Origin: Streptomyces sp. CG4
GTDB lineage: Bacteria > Actinomycetota > Actinomycetes > Streptomycetales > Streptomycetaceae
Length of the DNA: 64,000 bases
Direction: 5' to 3'
Assembly: GCF_041080655.1 (NCBI RefSeq)
Contig: NZ_CP163525.1
Span: 2,790,001-2,854,000, forward strand
Shown here: piece by piece, positions 21,598 through 30,902 of the stretch
How positions within the stretch are numbered: position 1 is the stretch's first letter
Layout: the number at the start of each line of letters is the position of its first letter
Made by a program: the position numbers and the translations under genes
The notes under the pieces: model-generated
What the model saw: only the letters and a program-made list of their open reading frames with translations
What the model was told of the DNA's origin: nothing
Databases searched by the model: none

Positions 21598-22584
21598 CTA
21601 TTCCCCGGCCTGCTCGGTGTCGGGCCGGATGTCGATGCGCCAGCCGGTGAGGCGGGCGGCGAGGCGGGCGTTCTGCCCCTCCTTGCCGATCGCGAGCGAC
21701 AGCTGGTAGTCCGGCACGGTCACCCGGGCGGAGCGGGAGGCGAGGTCGACGACCTCCACCTTGCTCACCCGAGCGGGTGACAGGGCGTTCGCCACCATCT
21801 CGGCCGGGTCGTCCGACCAGTCGACGATGTCGATCTTCTCGCCGTTCAGCTCGCCCATCACATTGCGCACCCGGCCGCCCATCGGGCCGATGCAGGCGCC
21901 CTTGGCGTTCAGGCCCGAACGGGTGGACCGAACGGCGATCTTGGTGCGGTGACCGGCCTCCCGGGCGATCGCGGCGATCTCCACCGAGCCGTCGGCGATC
22001 TCCGGCACCTCCAGGGCGAAGAGCTTCTTCACCAGGTTGGGGTGCGTGCGGGAGAGGGTCACGGACGGGCCGCGGACACCCTTGGCCACCCGGACGACGT
22101 ACGAGCGCAGCCGCATGCCGTGCGGGTAGGTCTCGCCCGGCACCTGCTCCTGCACCGGCAGGATGGCCTCCAGCTTGCCGATGTCCACGAGCACGTTCTT
22201 CGGGTCGCGGCCCTGCTGGACCACGCCGGTGACGATGTCGCCCTCGCGGCCCGCGTACTCACCGAGGGTCGCGTCGTCCTCGGCGTCGCGCAGCCGCTGC
22301 AGGATCACCTGCTTGGCGGTGGTGGCGGCGATCCGGCCGAAGCCTGAGGGAGTGTCGTCGAACTCGCGGGCCTCCTGGCCCTCCTCGAGGTCCTCGGGGT
22401 CCTCCTTCGCCCACACGGTCACATGCCCGGTCTCCCGGTTGAGCTCCACGCGCGCGTGTCGGCGGCTTCCCTCGGTGCGGTGGTAGGCGATGAGGAGGGC
22501 CGACTCGATCGCCTCGACCAGCAGGTCGAAGGAGATCTCCTTCTCCCGAACCAAGCCCCTCAGGGCACTCATGTCGATGTCCAC
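21598..22584 (-). CDS. nusA: Transcription termination/antitermination factor NusA
   Basis: The 328-residue protein binds RNA polymerase and nascent RNA, modulating pausing and termination. It has the N-terminal polymerase-binding domain ([20 protein letters not shown]), an S1 domain ([14 protein letters not shown], ~112-180), then KH1 and KH2 ([15 protein letters not shown] and [18 protein letters not shown]). It lacks the extra C-terminal repeats of E. coli NusA, as is usual in Gram-positives. GTG 22584 lies 2 nt after the rimP stop. An internal ATG four codons in is an alternative start. Confidence 0.95.
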   Translation of the reverse strand: MDIDMSALRGLVREKEISFDLLVEAIESALLIAYHRTEGSRRHARVELNRETGHVTVWAKEDPEDLEEGQEAREFDDTPSGFGRIAATTAKQVILQRLRDAEDDATLGEYAGREGDIVTGVVQQGRDPKNVLVDIGKLEAILPVQEQVPGETYPHGMRLRSYVVRVAKGVRGPSVTLSRTHPNLVKKLFALEVPEIADGSVEIAAIAREAGHRTKIAVRSTRSGLNAKGACIGPMGGRVRNVMGELNGEKIDIVDWSDDPAEMVANALSPARVSKVEVVDLASRSARVTVPDYQLSLAIGKEGQNARLAARLTGWRIDIRPDTEQAGE

Positions 22585-22586
22585 GG

Positions 22587-23105
22587 CTACGCCTCCTCCT
22601 CTTCCTTCAGGTCCTTCTCGACCTTGTCGTCCTTGCGGTTGAACTCGACCTGCACGCGCGCCTTGGCGATCTCCGGGAAGCCGAGCCTGCGGGCGGTCGC
22701 CTTGCGGCCCTTGACTCCGGGGACCTCGACGTCCAGGCCCTCGTCGTCGACCGTCAGGATCCGCGCGACCAGCTCGCCGCCCTCGGTCAGCTGGAACTTC
22801 ACGAGCCGGTCGGTGGCGCGCACGAAGTGCCGCTGCTCGGTGAGGAGGCGCTCCGCGCCGGGGGTGCCGACCTCCAGGTCGTACGCCGCGTCGCCCATCG
22901 CGTTGGTCTCGTCGAGCTTCGCCGAGAGCGCACGGCTCACATCGGCGATGGCGTCCAGATCCGCTCCGGTGTCGGAGTCGACGACCACGCGCAGCACCCG
23001 CTTGCGTCCGACGGAGTCCACGGCGATCTCTTCGAGATCCAGCCCCTGGGAGGTGACGAGCGGTTCGAGCAGCTCTCGCAGCCTCTCGCTCTGGGTGGTG
23101 CTCAT
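22587..23105 (-). CDS. rimP: Ribosome maturation factor RimP
   Basis: RimP assists 30S subunit assembly. The 172-residue product starts [20 protein letters not shown] and carries [22 protein letters not shown] and the [16 protein letters not shown] motif typical of the N-terminal domain, followed by the Sm-like C-terminal domain. An in-frame open region extends far upstream, but ATG 23105 has GAGGAG at proper spacing and matches the family N-terminus. It is the first gene of the rimP-nusA-ylxR-infB set and faces a lipoprotein gene across ~260 nt. Confidence 0.94.
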   Translation of the reverse strand: MSTTQSERLRELLEPLVTSQGLDLEEIAVDSVGRKRVLRVVVDSDTGADLDAIADVSRALSAKLDETNAMGDAAYDLEVGTPGAERLLTEQRHFVRATDRLVKFQLTEGGELVARILTVDDEGLDVEVPGVKGRKATARRLGFPEIAKARVQVEFNRKDDKVEKDLKEEEEA

Positions 23106-23364
23106 CCGGGTGACTCCTCGGCCGCGTGTGCTGTTGTGGGATGGGTCGCGTGTCTGGTCAAAGGGTATCCGGTCGCGGGGAGTGTTGCCGTCCACCTGTG
23201 GACAACTCGGGACGATCGCCGTGCAGGCGAGGGGGCCTGCCGGGGCGAACGGTGCCGGTGAGTGGCGTGGGACGGGTGCGCGGGTACGGTGATCACGGGC
23301 GTGCCGCCCGCCTTCCGGTCTCCCCCCGGTTTTCCCTCCGTACGAGTTCCCGAGGACGTCTGCA

Positions 23365-23919
23365 GTGCCGTACCCTCCGCCGCCGCGCACCCCCTCGGGT
23401 CCGCGCAGAAGATCCTTGCTCGTCTCGGCCGCCGGCGCCGCCCTGCTGGCGGGCTGCTCGGCCGATCCGGACTCCCGTGACAGCGGCGGCTCGTCGGTGA
23501 CGGACCAGGCACGCGCGCGTGCGGCGCGGGACAGCCGGACCCTGCTGGAGCGGTACGACGCCGTCCTCGCCGCGCATCCGCGGCTGGCCGGGCGGCTGCG
23601 GCCCCTGCGCGCCCAGGTCGCGGCGCACGTACGGGCGTTCACGGACGGCACGACGCCCACCGCCACCGTCACCCCCACGGCCACGCCCACGCCGACGGCC
23701 GCGAAGTCCTCGGCCTCCGCGGCCTCCGCGGCTGCCGCTCCGGCCGTCCCGGCCGGCGAGAAGGCCGCGCTCGCCGACCTGGCCGGCGCCGAACGCGCCC
23801 TCGCCGACTGGCGCGCCAAGGACCTGCTGGAGGTGCCGGGCGAGCTGGCGCGGCTGCTGGCGTCGGTGGCGGCGGCCGGCGCCGCGCACGCCTACCTGCT
23901 GACGGAGGGGGCGAAGTGA
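23365..23919 (+). CDS. Probable lipoprotein of unknown function
   Basis: The 184-residue protein has a basic start with RRRS, a hydrophobic core and the lipobox ALLAGC (Cys ~32), so it is likely exported and lipid-anchored, possibly by the Tat route. The mature part is Ala/Arg-rich and helical, with a Thr/Pro-rich spacer (PTATVTPTATPTPT) in the middle. The family is not recognised. Its stop overlaps the ferritin-like gene by 4 nt, so the two are made together. The GTG start is assumed from reading-frame length and a position directly before the signal. Confidence 0.7.
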   Translation: MPYPPPPRTPSGPRRRSLLVSAAGAALLAGCSADPDSRDSGGSSVTDQARARAARDSRTLLERYDAVLAAHPRLAGRLRPLRAQVAAHVRAFTDGTTPTATVTPTATPTPTAAKSSASAASAAAAPAVPAGEKAALADLAGAERALADWRAKDLLEVPGELARLLASVAAAGAAHAYLLTEGAK

Positions 23920-24419
23920 GCGGCAGGGCGCAGGGCGAGGTGAAGGCGGCCGAGCTGACCGCGCTGCAGGCGGCACTGGCGGCGGAGCACGCGGCGGTGT
24001 ACGGGTACGGCGTCGTCGGCGGGCGGATCGCAGCGGCGCGCCGGACCGAGGCACGGACGGCGTACGACGCCCACCGGGCGAGCCGGGACGCACTGACCCG
24101 CGCGGTCCGCGATCTGGGCGGGCAGCCGGTCGCCGCGGACGCCGCGTACGCGCTGCCTTTCCCGGTGCCGGACTCGGCCACGGCCCTGCGGCTCGCGGCC
24201 CGGCTGGAGGACCGGGTGGCCGGCGTCTACGCCGACTTGGTGCGGGCGGCGACGGGCGCGCGGCGCGTCGCGGCGGCCGCGGCGCTCAGGGAGGCCGCGG
24301 TGCGCGCGCTGCGCTGGAGCGGGCAGAGCGTAGCCTTCCCTGGGCTCGCCGAGCGGGCCGACGGGGGAACGGGCGCGGCCGGTACCACGCCGTCGGCCGC
24401 CGCCTCGGCCACGCCGTGA
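23916..24419 (+). CDS. Ferritin-like (DUF4439) protein
   Basis: The 167-residue all-helical protein contains LTALQAALAAEHAAVYGYGVVGGRI, where AAEHAAVYxYG is the DUF4439 ferritin-like signature, and a second helix pair with ARLEDRVAGVYADLVRAA. The low-complexity C-terminus is Ala/Thr/Ser-rich. Metal binding is plausible through the Glu/His pair but is not shown. It is translationally coupled (GTGA) to the lipoprotein upstream, suggesting a two-component unit at the membrane. Confidence 0.8.
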   Translation: MSGRAQGEVKAAELTALQAALAAEHAAVYGYGVVGGRIAAARRTEARTAYDAHRASRDALTRAVRDLGGQPVAADAAYALPFPVPDSATALRLAARLEDRVAGVYADLVRAATGARRVAAAAALREAAVRALRWSGQSVAFPGLAERADGGTGAAGTTPSAAASATP

Positions 24420-24480
24420 CCCGGTGATCCGGCAGGCGCCCGTACGACAGAACCCCGGACTGGAAGGGAACGACTCGCGC

Positions 24481-25380
24481 ATGGCTTTCGAACCGCCGCC
24501 GCGCCTGGTACGGGCGCTCGGTGAGACGGCACCGGCCGGGGACGACTGGCTGGCGCAGCTGCCGGCCACCGCCGAACAGGCCGTCGCCAGGCGCGAGTTG
24601 ACGGTGGAGCGGGTGCAGGTGCCGGGCGGGCGCAGCAGCCTGGTGGTGCTGGTACGGCGGGCGGACGGCACCCCGGCCGTGCTGAAGCTGGCCCCGCCCA
24701 GGGCCCGCCCGGAGAGCGAGCGGGCGGCGCTGGCGCACTGGGGCGGACTCGGCGCCGTACAGCTGCTGGAAGCCGGTGCGGAGGACGGGGCGCTGCTGCT
24801 GGAGCGGCTGCACCCGGATGTGTCGGTGCGTTCGCTGCCCGAGGCGAAGGCGCTGCTGGAGGCGGCGGGGACGCTGCGGCGGCTGTGGACGGAACCGCCG
24901 GCGCACCATGTCTTCGAGACCGTCACCGAGCGCACCGGGCGGCAGGCGACGGCGATGCGGGCGGGCGCGGACACCGAACCCGGGGTGGCCCCCTTGGTCG
25001 ACGCGGCGCTTGCGGCCCGCGCGGAGCTGGTGGCCGCGCCGCCCGAGCAGCGGTTGCTGCACGGGACGTTCCGGCAGAGCAAGGTGCTGGCCGGGGAGCG
25101 GATGCCGTGGCTTGCGGTGGGGCCGGATCCGGTGGTCGGCGAGTGCGCTTTCGATCTGGCGCGGTTGGTGCGGGACCGGGTGGAGGACCTGATCGCCGCG
25201 CCGTCGGGTGCGGGTGCCGTCCGGCGGCGGATCAAGCGGCTGTCGGAGTCGCTGGAAGTTGATCAGGACCGGTTGCGCGCATGGACCCTGTTCCGGGCGG
25301 TGGAGTCCGGTGTGCGGGCGCTTCGGGTGGGGCGGCCGAAGGACGGGGAACTCTTGCTGGAGTTCGCCGGGTGGCTTTAG
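24481..25380 (+). CDS. Aminoglycoside phosphotransferase-fold protein, probably inactive
   Basis: This 299-residue protein resembles the APH(6)/small-molecule kinase family. It has an N-lobe with PAVLKLAPP (candidate ATP Lys) and ESERAALAHW, and a C-lobe ending VGECAFDLARLVRD. In active enzymes the catalytic loop reads HGDxxxxN and the later metal Asp sits in IDP. Here these are HGTFRQSK and VGP, so all three catalytic positions are changed. ATG 24481 is chosen because GGAAGGGA precedes it at suitable spacing; an in-frame GTG at 24424 is less likely. It follows the ferritin-like gene by ~60 nt. Confidence 0.75.
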   Translation: MAFEPPPRLVRALGETAPAGDDWLAQLPATAEQAVARRELTVERVQVPGGRSSLVVLVRRADGTPAVLKLAPPRARPESERAALAHWGGLGAVQLLEAGAEDGALLLERLHPDVSVRSLPEAKALLEAAGTLRRLWTEPPAHHVFETVTERTGRQATAMRAGADTEPGVAPLVDAALAARAELVAAPPEQRLLHGTFRQSKVLAGERMPWLAVGPDPVVGECAFDLARLVRDRVEDLIAAPSGAGAVRRRIKRLSESLEVDQDRLRAWTLFRAVESGVRALRVGRPKDGELLLEFAGWL

Positions 25381-25472
25381 CCGGAGCGGTGCGGAGCAGT
25401 GCGGAGTGCGGAGCGGTTGGGGGTGGTGCGGGCCGTCGGCTCACCGCCGGCTCGCCGTGGCTGGTCGCGCGT

Positions 25473-25504
25473 GTTCCCCGCGCCCCTTCGGGGACGCGGG
25501 GAAC
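25473..25504. terminator. Convergent terminator between the kinase-like gene and proS
   Basis: A 10-bp outer stem GTTCCCCGCG/CGCGGGGAAC encloses an inner CCCC-TTC-GGGG hairpin. It lies between two converging stops, so it can act for both. The preceding 25381-25420 stretch contains short direct repeats of GTGCGGAG. Confidence 0.75.
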
Positions 25505-25513
25505 CGCCCGTGA

Positions 25514-27217
25514 TCAGGCCGTGAGGCGGGCGATCGCGTCCTCGACCGACAGCTCCTCGCGCTCGCCGGTCTTGCGGTCCTTCAGTTCCAGGACGCCCTC
25601 GGCCGAGCGGCGGCCGGCGACCAGGATCTGGGGGACGCCGATCAGCTCGGCGTCGGTGAACTTCACGCCCGGGGAGACGCCGGCCCGATCGTCGACCAGG
25701 ACGCGGACGCCCGCGGCGGCCAGCTTCTCGGCGACGTCGAGGGCCAGTTCGGTCTGCAGGGCCTTGCCCGCGGCGACGACGTGCACGTCGGCCGGGGCGA
25801 CCTCCTTGGGCCAGCACAGGCCGTGCTCGTCGGCGGTCTGCTCCGCGAGCGCGGCGACGGCACGCGAGACGCCGATGCCGTAGGAGCCCATGGTGACGCG
25901 GACCGGCTTGCCGTTCTGGCCGAGGACGTCGAGCTTGAGGGCGTCGGCGTACTTGCGGCCCAGCTGGAAGATGTGGCCGATCTCGATGGCGCGGTCCAGC
26001 TTCAGGCCGGTGCCGCACTTCGGGCAGGGGTCGCCCTCCTGCACCACGACGACGTCCACGTACGCGTCGACCTCGAAGTCACGGCCGGCGACGACGTTCC
26101 TGGCGTGCGTGTGCTCCTTGTTGGCACCGGTGATCCAGGAGGTGCCGGGGGCCACACGCGGGTCGGCGACGTACTGGACCTTCTCGCCCAGGCCCTGCGG
26201 GCCGACGTAGCCACGGACCAGGTCGGGCCGGCCGCCGAAGTCGGCCTCGGTGACCATCTCGACGGTGGCCGGGGCGAAGTGCGCCTCGACCTTGTCCAGG
26301 TCGACCTCGCGGTCGCCGGGCACGCCGACGGCGACGATCTCGCCGTCCACCTTGACCAGGAGGTTCTTCAGCGTGGCGGAGGCCGGGACGCCGAGGGAGG
26401 CGGCCAGGGTCTCGATGGTCGGGGTGTCGGGGGTGGGGATCTCCTCGAGCGCGGGCACGGCCGAGCCACAGGCCGGCGTCAGCTCGTACGTGATCGCCTC
26501 CGTGTTGGCGGCGAAGTCGCAGTTCGGGCAGTCCGCGAAGGTGTCCTCGCCGGCCTCGGCCGGGGCCAGGAACTCCTCCGACTTGGAGCCGCCCATGGCG
26601 CCGGCGGTGGCCGCGCAGATGCGGTAGTCGAGGCCGAGGCGCTCGAAGATGCGCTGGTAGGCCTCGCGGTGCAGGGCGTAGGACTGGGCGAGGCCGTCGT
26701 CCGCCAGATCGAAGGAGTAGGAGTCCTTCATCTGGAACTCACGGCCGCGCAGGATGCCGGCCCGGGGCCGGGCCTCGTCACGGAACTTGGTCTGGATCTG
26801 GTAGAGGATCACCGGCAGGTCCTTGTAGGACGTGCACTGGTCCTTGACCAGGAGGGTGAAGATCTCCTCGTGGGTGGGGCCGAGGAGGTAGTCGCCGCCC
26901 TTGCGGTCCTTGAGCCGGAACAGCTCCTGGCCGTACTCGTCCCAGCGGCCGGTCGCCTCGTACGGCTCCCGGGGCAGGAGGGCGGGGAGCAGCACCTCCT
27001 GGGCGCCGATGGCGTCCATCTCCTCGCGCACGATCCGCTCCACGTTGGAGAAGACCTTCTTGCCGAGGGGCAGCCAGCTCCAGATGCCGGCGGCGGTGCG
27101 GCGGACGTAGCCGGCGCGGACGAGGAGCTTGTGGCTGAGGACCTCGGCGTCCGCCGGGTCGTCGCGCAGCGTCTTCGCCATCAACTGGGACATGCGCTGG
27201 ACCGGTGCGTTGGCCAT
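25514..27217 (-). CDS. proS: Prolyl-tRNA synthetase
   Basis: This 567-residue class II synthetase charges tRNA-Pro. Motif 2 is seen at [21 protein letters not shown], with the nearby GPTHEEIFT loop, and motif 3 at [15 protein letters not shown] bacterial-type editing insertion lies between motifs 2 and 3 (~230-390), followed by the anticodon-binding C-terminal domain. ATG 27217 ([12 protein letters not shown]) is chosen over an upstream in-frame start because GGAG precedes it and synthetases of this type begin here. It is probably a single-gene unit. Confidence 0.96.
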   Translation of the reverse strand: MANAPVQRMSQLMAKTLRDDPADAEVLSHKLLVRAGYVRRTAAGIWSWLPLGKKVFSNVERIVREEMDAIGAQEVLLPALLPREPYEATGRWDEYGQELFRLKDRKGGDYLLGPTHEEIFTLLVKDQCTSYKDLPVILYQIQTKFRDEARPRAGILRGREFQMKDSYSFDLADDGLAQSYALHREAYQRIFERLGLDYRICAATAGAMGGSKSEEFLAPAEAGEDTFADCPNCDFAANTEAITYELTPACGSAVPALEEIPTPDTPTIETLAASLGVPASATLKNLLVKVDGEIVAVGVPGDREVDLDKVEAHFAPATVEMVTEADFGGRPDLVRGYVGPQGLGEKVQYVADPRVAPGTSWITGANKEHTHARNVVAGRDFEVDAYVDVVVVQEGDPCPKCGTGLKLDRAIEIGHIFQLGRKYADALKLDVLGQNGKPVRVTMGSYGIGVSRAVAALAEQTADEHGLCWPKEVAPADVHVVAAGKALQTELALDVAEKLAAAGVRVLVDDRAGVSPGVKFTDAELIGVPQILVAGRRSAEGVLELKDRKTGEREELSVEDAIARLTA

Positions 27218-27341
27218 GGTTCTCGTACTCCTGCCGGGTAAGGGTGATGGCATAGGAGGTTAGCCGGGCTGGCTGTGCCGGTGGAAATCGGATATGACCG
27301 CGCCTTTGTACGCGGCTTTGTACGCGGCTTCGTCCGCCGCT

Positions 27342-27872
27342 TCATCCACGGCGCAGCGGCAGCGGGGCGCCCATCACCGCGTACGGCCGCGGTGCGCTCG
27401 GGAAGTGGACCTGGCGGGCGAGGTCGACATAGCCGAGGGAGTGGTAGAGGCCGCGGGCCGGGCTGTCGGTGTCGATCGCGGAGAGGATCGAGCGGGGTTC
27501 GGCGGCGGAGTCCGTGAGGGTGGTGATCAGGCGGCGGCCGATACCGCGGTTCTGGTGGCCGGGGTGGACGTGCAGCTCGGTGATGACGAAGGAGTCGTCC
27601 AGCCAGAAGTCGTTGCCGACCGCGCGGAGGTACGGCTCCACCACCGTCGACCACCAGTGGGTACGGGAGTTGGGCATGCCGTACACGAATCCGACGAGCC
27701 GTCCGCCGACGGTCGCGCCGAGGGCCCGCGCACCCTGGTACTCCATATGGCGCTGGACGATCTGCCGCCTTACGGCCACTTCGTCCGGGCCGAGCCCGAA
27801 GGCGACGGCCTGGACGGCCAAGGCCTCGTCGACGTGGGCGGAGAGGTCCAGGGGGCCGATCACGAGGTCCAT
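27342..27872 (-). CDS. GNAT family N-acetyltransferase
   Basis: The 176-residue acyl-CoA-dependent acetyltransferase fold has the motif A segment ITELHVHPGHQNRGIGRRLITTL (acetyl-CoA pyrophosphate loop HQNRGIG) and motif B ARGLYHSLGYVDLAR. The substrate cannot be told from sequence. The start at ATG 27872 lacks a strong ribosome site. The 88-nt gap to proS contains two copies of GCGGCTTTGTAC. Confidence 0.85.
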   Translation of the reverse strand: MDLVIGPLDLSAHVDEALAVQAVAFGLGPDEVAVRRQIVQRHMEYQGARALGATVGGRLVGFVYGMPNSRTHWWSTVVEPYLRAVGNDFWLDDSFVITELHVHPGHQNRGIGRRLITTLTDSAAEPRSILSAIDTDSPARGLYHSLGYVDLARQVHFPSAPRPYAVMGAPLPLRRG

Positions 27873-28002
27873 GCGGGGAGCGTACAGGGGGCTGCCCGCG
27901 GCGGGACCGGCGCGAAGGGCGGGGGCCTAGGTCCTGCGTACGGACCCGGATCGGCCCCGCGGCCGATGATGCCGTCTCGGCGCTCGCCTAGCGTCTTGTG
28001 TC

Positions 28003-29046
28003 ATGGACGCTGACAGCACGCTCGACGAGGCCTACGGCCGACTGCACCGTACCGGGCCGGAGTTCGAAGGATGGCTGAGCAATCACGGCCCCATGGCCGT
28101 GGAGGCGCTGGTCCGGCACGGGCAGGCACGCCATGTCCATCGCTGGCTGGACCGCTACATGGACCGGCTGGACGAGCTGCCGCGCGGTCTGACGCCGGTC
28201 ACCGCCGACGACTGGCGCGCGGCGCTCGGCGATGCGCACCGGCTCGCCGACTGGCTCGCGTTCTTCGCGCGGGAGGTCCGGGAGCGGCCCTGGCGCGCCG
28301 TACTGGAGACCTGGTGGCCGCGGCTGCTGCCCGGCATCGCGGCCGGCGCCACGCACGGGGTGATCCGTACCGGCCACGCCGTGCACGCCCTGCTGGACCA
28401 CGAGGACGAGCCCCGGCGGGCCGAGCTGGGCCAGGCCCTCGGCTACTGGGCGGCGCGCTGGCAGCCGGTCCCGCTCACCGCCCCGTCGGGAACCGCCGAG
28501 CCCGCCGCCGCCCTGGCCGGCGTACCCCGGGTCCCCGACCAGAGCGCCGGCATCACGCACCGGCTCGGCCAGCTCTCCGGCCTGCCCGGCTGGCCCCCCG
28601 CGCTGGCCGCCCTGCGCCCGGCCGCCGACGCCGGCCAGGCCCGCGATCTGCTGGCGGAGGTGACCACGGCGGCGGCGCTGCACTACCTCCCGAACGCGCA
28701 CGGCTCACCGGTGATGCTGGTGCACGCGGCGACCGCGCCCATGGCCGTGCTGCGCACGCTGCCCGCGCTGCCCCGCACCGAGTGGGTGCCGAGCCTGCAC
28801 GCGGCGTGGGCGGCGAGTGCGGCCGTGACGGCGGCCTACGCCCCGGCGACGTCCGCTCCCCCGGGCAGCCTGCCCACGGCTCCCGGATCGGCCGAGGAGG
28901 TGTTCGAACTGGCGGCTCGGCACGGCGACGAGCACGTCATCAAGCTCGCCGACACCTGCCTGGACGTGCACACACGCACCGGCCGCCCCGAGGCGCTCGC
29001 GGCGGTGGTCCGCGCGGCCGGGCTGATCGAGGAGCTGACCGTGTAG
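28003..29046 (+). CDS. Questin oxidase family protein (DUF4243-like)
   Basis: This 347-residue protein begins with a WLSNHGPMAVEAL motif close to the start and carries repeated short His-containing segments (SNHGPM, TGHAVHALLDHEDEP, GSPVMLVHAATAPMA). These are typical of the questin-oxidase-like family, named for a fungal Baeyer-Villiger-type oxidase. Most bacterial members have no known substrate. A TAGCGT hexamer at 27989-27994 sits 8 nt before ATG and no ribosome site is visible, so the mRNA may be leaderless. Confidence 0.7.
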   Translation: MDADSTLDEAYGRLHRTGPEFEGWLSNHGPMAVEALVRHGQARHVHRWLDRYMDRLDELPRGLTPVTADDWRAALGDAHRLADWLAFFAREVRERPWRAVLETWWPRLLPGIAAGATHGVIRTGHAVHALLDHEDEPRRAELGQALGYWAARWQPVPLTAPSGTAEPAAALAGVPRVPDQSAGITHRLGQLSGLPGWPPALAALRPAADAGQARDLLAEVTTAAALHYLPNAHGSPVMLVHAATAPMAVLRTLPALPRTEWVPSLHAAWAASAAVTAAYAPATSAPPGSLPTAPGSAEEVFELAARHGDEHVIKLADTCLDVHTRTGRPEALAAVVRAAGLIEELTV

Positions 29047-29117
29047 CGGTGGCGCGGTGACGGCGGGCCGGACGCGTGGCGGTGCACGGGAGGAGTGGCG
29101 GTGGACGCGAGGAGTGG

Positions 29118-29966
29118 CTAGAACAGCACGCTCATGAACGCGCCGACCTCCTGGAAGCCGACGCGCAGGTACGTCCTTCTCGCCGCCGTGTTGAAGTCGT
29201 TCACGTAGAGGCTGACCACCGGCGCCACATCGGCGAGCGCATAGCGCAGGACGGCCGCCATCCCCGGGGCCGCCAGGCCTCTCCCCCGGTATCCGGGGGC
29301 CACCCAGACGCCCTGGATCTGGCAGGCCTCGCGGGTCGCCGCGCCGATCTCCGCCTTGAAGACGACCTTGCCGTGCTCGTCGAGGCGGGCGAAGGAGCGG
29401 CCGGAGCCGACGAGTTCGGCGACGCGGGCCTGGTACAGCAGGCCGCCGTCGCCGGCCAGCGGGGAGACGCCGACCTCCTCGGTGAACATCGCCACGCACG
29501 CCGGCATGATCGTCTCCATCTCGTCCTTGCGGACGCGGCGGACGTAGGGGTCCGGGGCGATGTCGGCGGGCATGCGGTCGGTGACCATCAGGGGCTGGTG
29601 CGTGCGGACCTCGCGGGCGGGGCCCCAGTGGGGCTCCAGCAGGCGCCAGAGCGCGGCGGTGGCTTCGGCGGGGCCGACGATGGAGGAGCAGCGGCGGCCG
29701 GCCCGGCGGGCGCGGTCGGCGAAGGCGCGGACGGCACGCGGGGTGGCGCAGACCGGGACCAGGTTGGCGCCCGCGTAGCACAGGGATGTGAGCATGCCGT
29801 CCTCGTACCAGCCCCACATCTCGCCGCCGAGGCGCCACGGGTCAAGGCCGGCGATCTGCACCCTGGAGGTCACGAAGGCGTTCGCGACCGGCTCGCGGTC
29901 GAGGACGGCGAGCGCGGCGTCGAGGTCGCTCGGTTCGAGCACCCGTGAGCTGGTCTGGGTCAACAC
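29118..29966 (-). CDS. GNAT family N-acetyltransferase with N-terminal DUF4081-like domain
   Basis: The 282-residue protein has an N-terminal DUF4081-type domain (LDREPVANAFVTSRVQIAG) and a C-terminal GNAT domain with IQGVWVAPGYRGRGLAAPGM as the acetyl-CoA loop and YVNDFNTAARRTYLRVGF as motif B. The substrate is unknown. GTG 29966 (VLTQTSSRVLEP) is chosen because GTGAGG lies 8-9 nt upstream; an ATG 13 codons further upstream is possible. In many actinobacteria this gene lies next to ispG, as here. Confidence 0.85.
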   Translation of the reverse strand: MLTQTSSRVLEPSDLDAALAVLDREPVANAFVTSRVQIAGLDPWRLGGEMWGWYEDGMLTSLCYAGANLVPVCATPRAVRAFADRARRAGRRCSSIVGPAEATAALWRLLEPHWGPAREVRTHQPLMVTDRMPADIAPDPYVRRVRKDEMETIMPACVAMFTEEVGVSPLAGDGGLLYQARVAELVGSGRSFARLDEHGKVVFKAEIGAATREACQIQGVWVAPGYRGRGLAAPGMAAVLRYALADVAPVVSLYVNDFNTAARRTYLRVGFQEVGAFMSVLF

Positions 29967-30019
29967 GTGCGGGACCTCACCCTGGGGTTCTGCTGGTCTC
30001 GGCACTATAGCTGCGCTGC

Positions 30020-30902
30020 CTTGGCCGTGCGCCTTCTAGCTCGGGGGCTGAGGTTCACCGGCGGGCGAGGGTGGGTTGTGGCGGCTCGCGCAGTTCCCCG
30101 CGCCTCCGTTCGAGACACGGCGCCACCCGGCGCCGAGAGCCCCGCCAACAGACGGTGACGGGACTCCGACCAAGGTGCGCACGGACTCAGCCGGCCACCG
30201 ACACCGACAGCTCACCAGCGGTCACACCGTCTACGCCTCGGCCGCGCCCCTTCCAGCTCGGAGGGCTGGGATTCGCCGGCGGGCGAAAGTGCGTTGTGGC
30301 GGCTCACGCAGTCCCTCGCACCCCCTCGGGACACGACCCCGCCCAGCGCCAAGAGCCCCGCCAACAGACGGTGACGGGACTCCGACCAAGGTGCGCACGG
30401 ACTCAGCCGGCCACCCACACCGACAGCTCACCGGAGGCCACGCCGTCCACGCCTCGGCCGCGCCCCTTCCAACCCGGAGGGCTGGGATTCGCCGACGGGC
30501 GAAAGTGCGTTGTGGCGACTCGCGCAGTCCCTCGCACCCCCTCGGGACACGACCCCGCCCAGCGCCAAGAGCCCCGCCAACAGACGGTGACGGGACTCCG
30601 ACCAAGGTGCGCACGGACTCAGCCGGCCACCCACACCGACAGCTCACCGGAGGTCACACCGTCCACGCCTCGGCCGCGCCCCTTCCAGCCTCGGCCGCGC
30701 CCCTTCCAGCTCGGAGGGCTCGGGTTCGCCGGCTGGCGAAGGTGCGTTGTGGCGGCTCACGCAGTTCCTCGCGCCCCCGCAGGGCACGGCGCCACCCGGC
30801 GCCGAAAAGTCCCGCCATCAGATGGTGACGGGACTCGGACCAGGGTGCGTACGGACTCAGCCCGCCACCGACACCGACGGTTCGCCGGAGGTCACGCCGT
30901 CC
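30020..30902. repeat. 216-bp tandem array built from the ispG 3' end plus downstream DNA
   Basis: Four head-to-tail units lie at about 30020-30235, 30236-30451, 30452-30667 and 30668-30902. The period is exactly 216 bp for the first three. The last is lengthened by a 21-bp direct duplication (30668-30688 repeated at 30689-30709). The right part of the last unit is the real end of ispG. Each other unit keeps a 46-nt copy of that end, including the stop: reverse-strand tails DGVTAGELSVSVAG, DGVASGELSVWVAG and DGVTSGELSVWVAG against the genuine [14 protein letters not shown]. Units also share CAGTTCCTCGCG-type motifs common in Streptomyces gaps. No gene of its own is supported here. Confidence 0.9.

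Noticed and set aside
23501..24181. Leftward open frames under the lipoprotein and ferritin-like genes
   Set aside because: They are Arg/Pro/Ala-rich shadows without starts; the forward genes have a lipobox, a family motif and coupled overlap.
25381..25513. Possible small RNA between the kinase-like gene and proS
   Set aside because: Only a convergent terminator hairpin and short direct repeats are visible; no promoter was found.
27288..27345. Short tandem GCGGCTTTGTAC repeat as a regulatory element
   Set aside because: There are only two clean copies just past a stop codon, with no match to a known site.
30020..30902. CRISPR-like repeat array
   Set aside because: Units are 216 bp, nearly identical along the whole length with no variable spacers, and derive from ispG.
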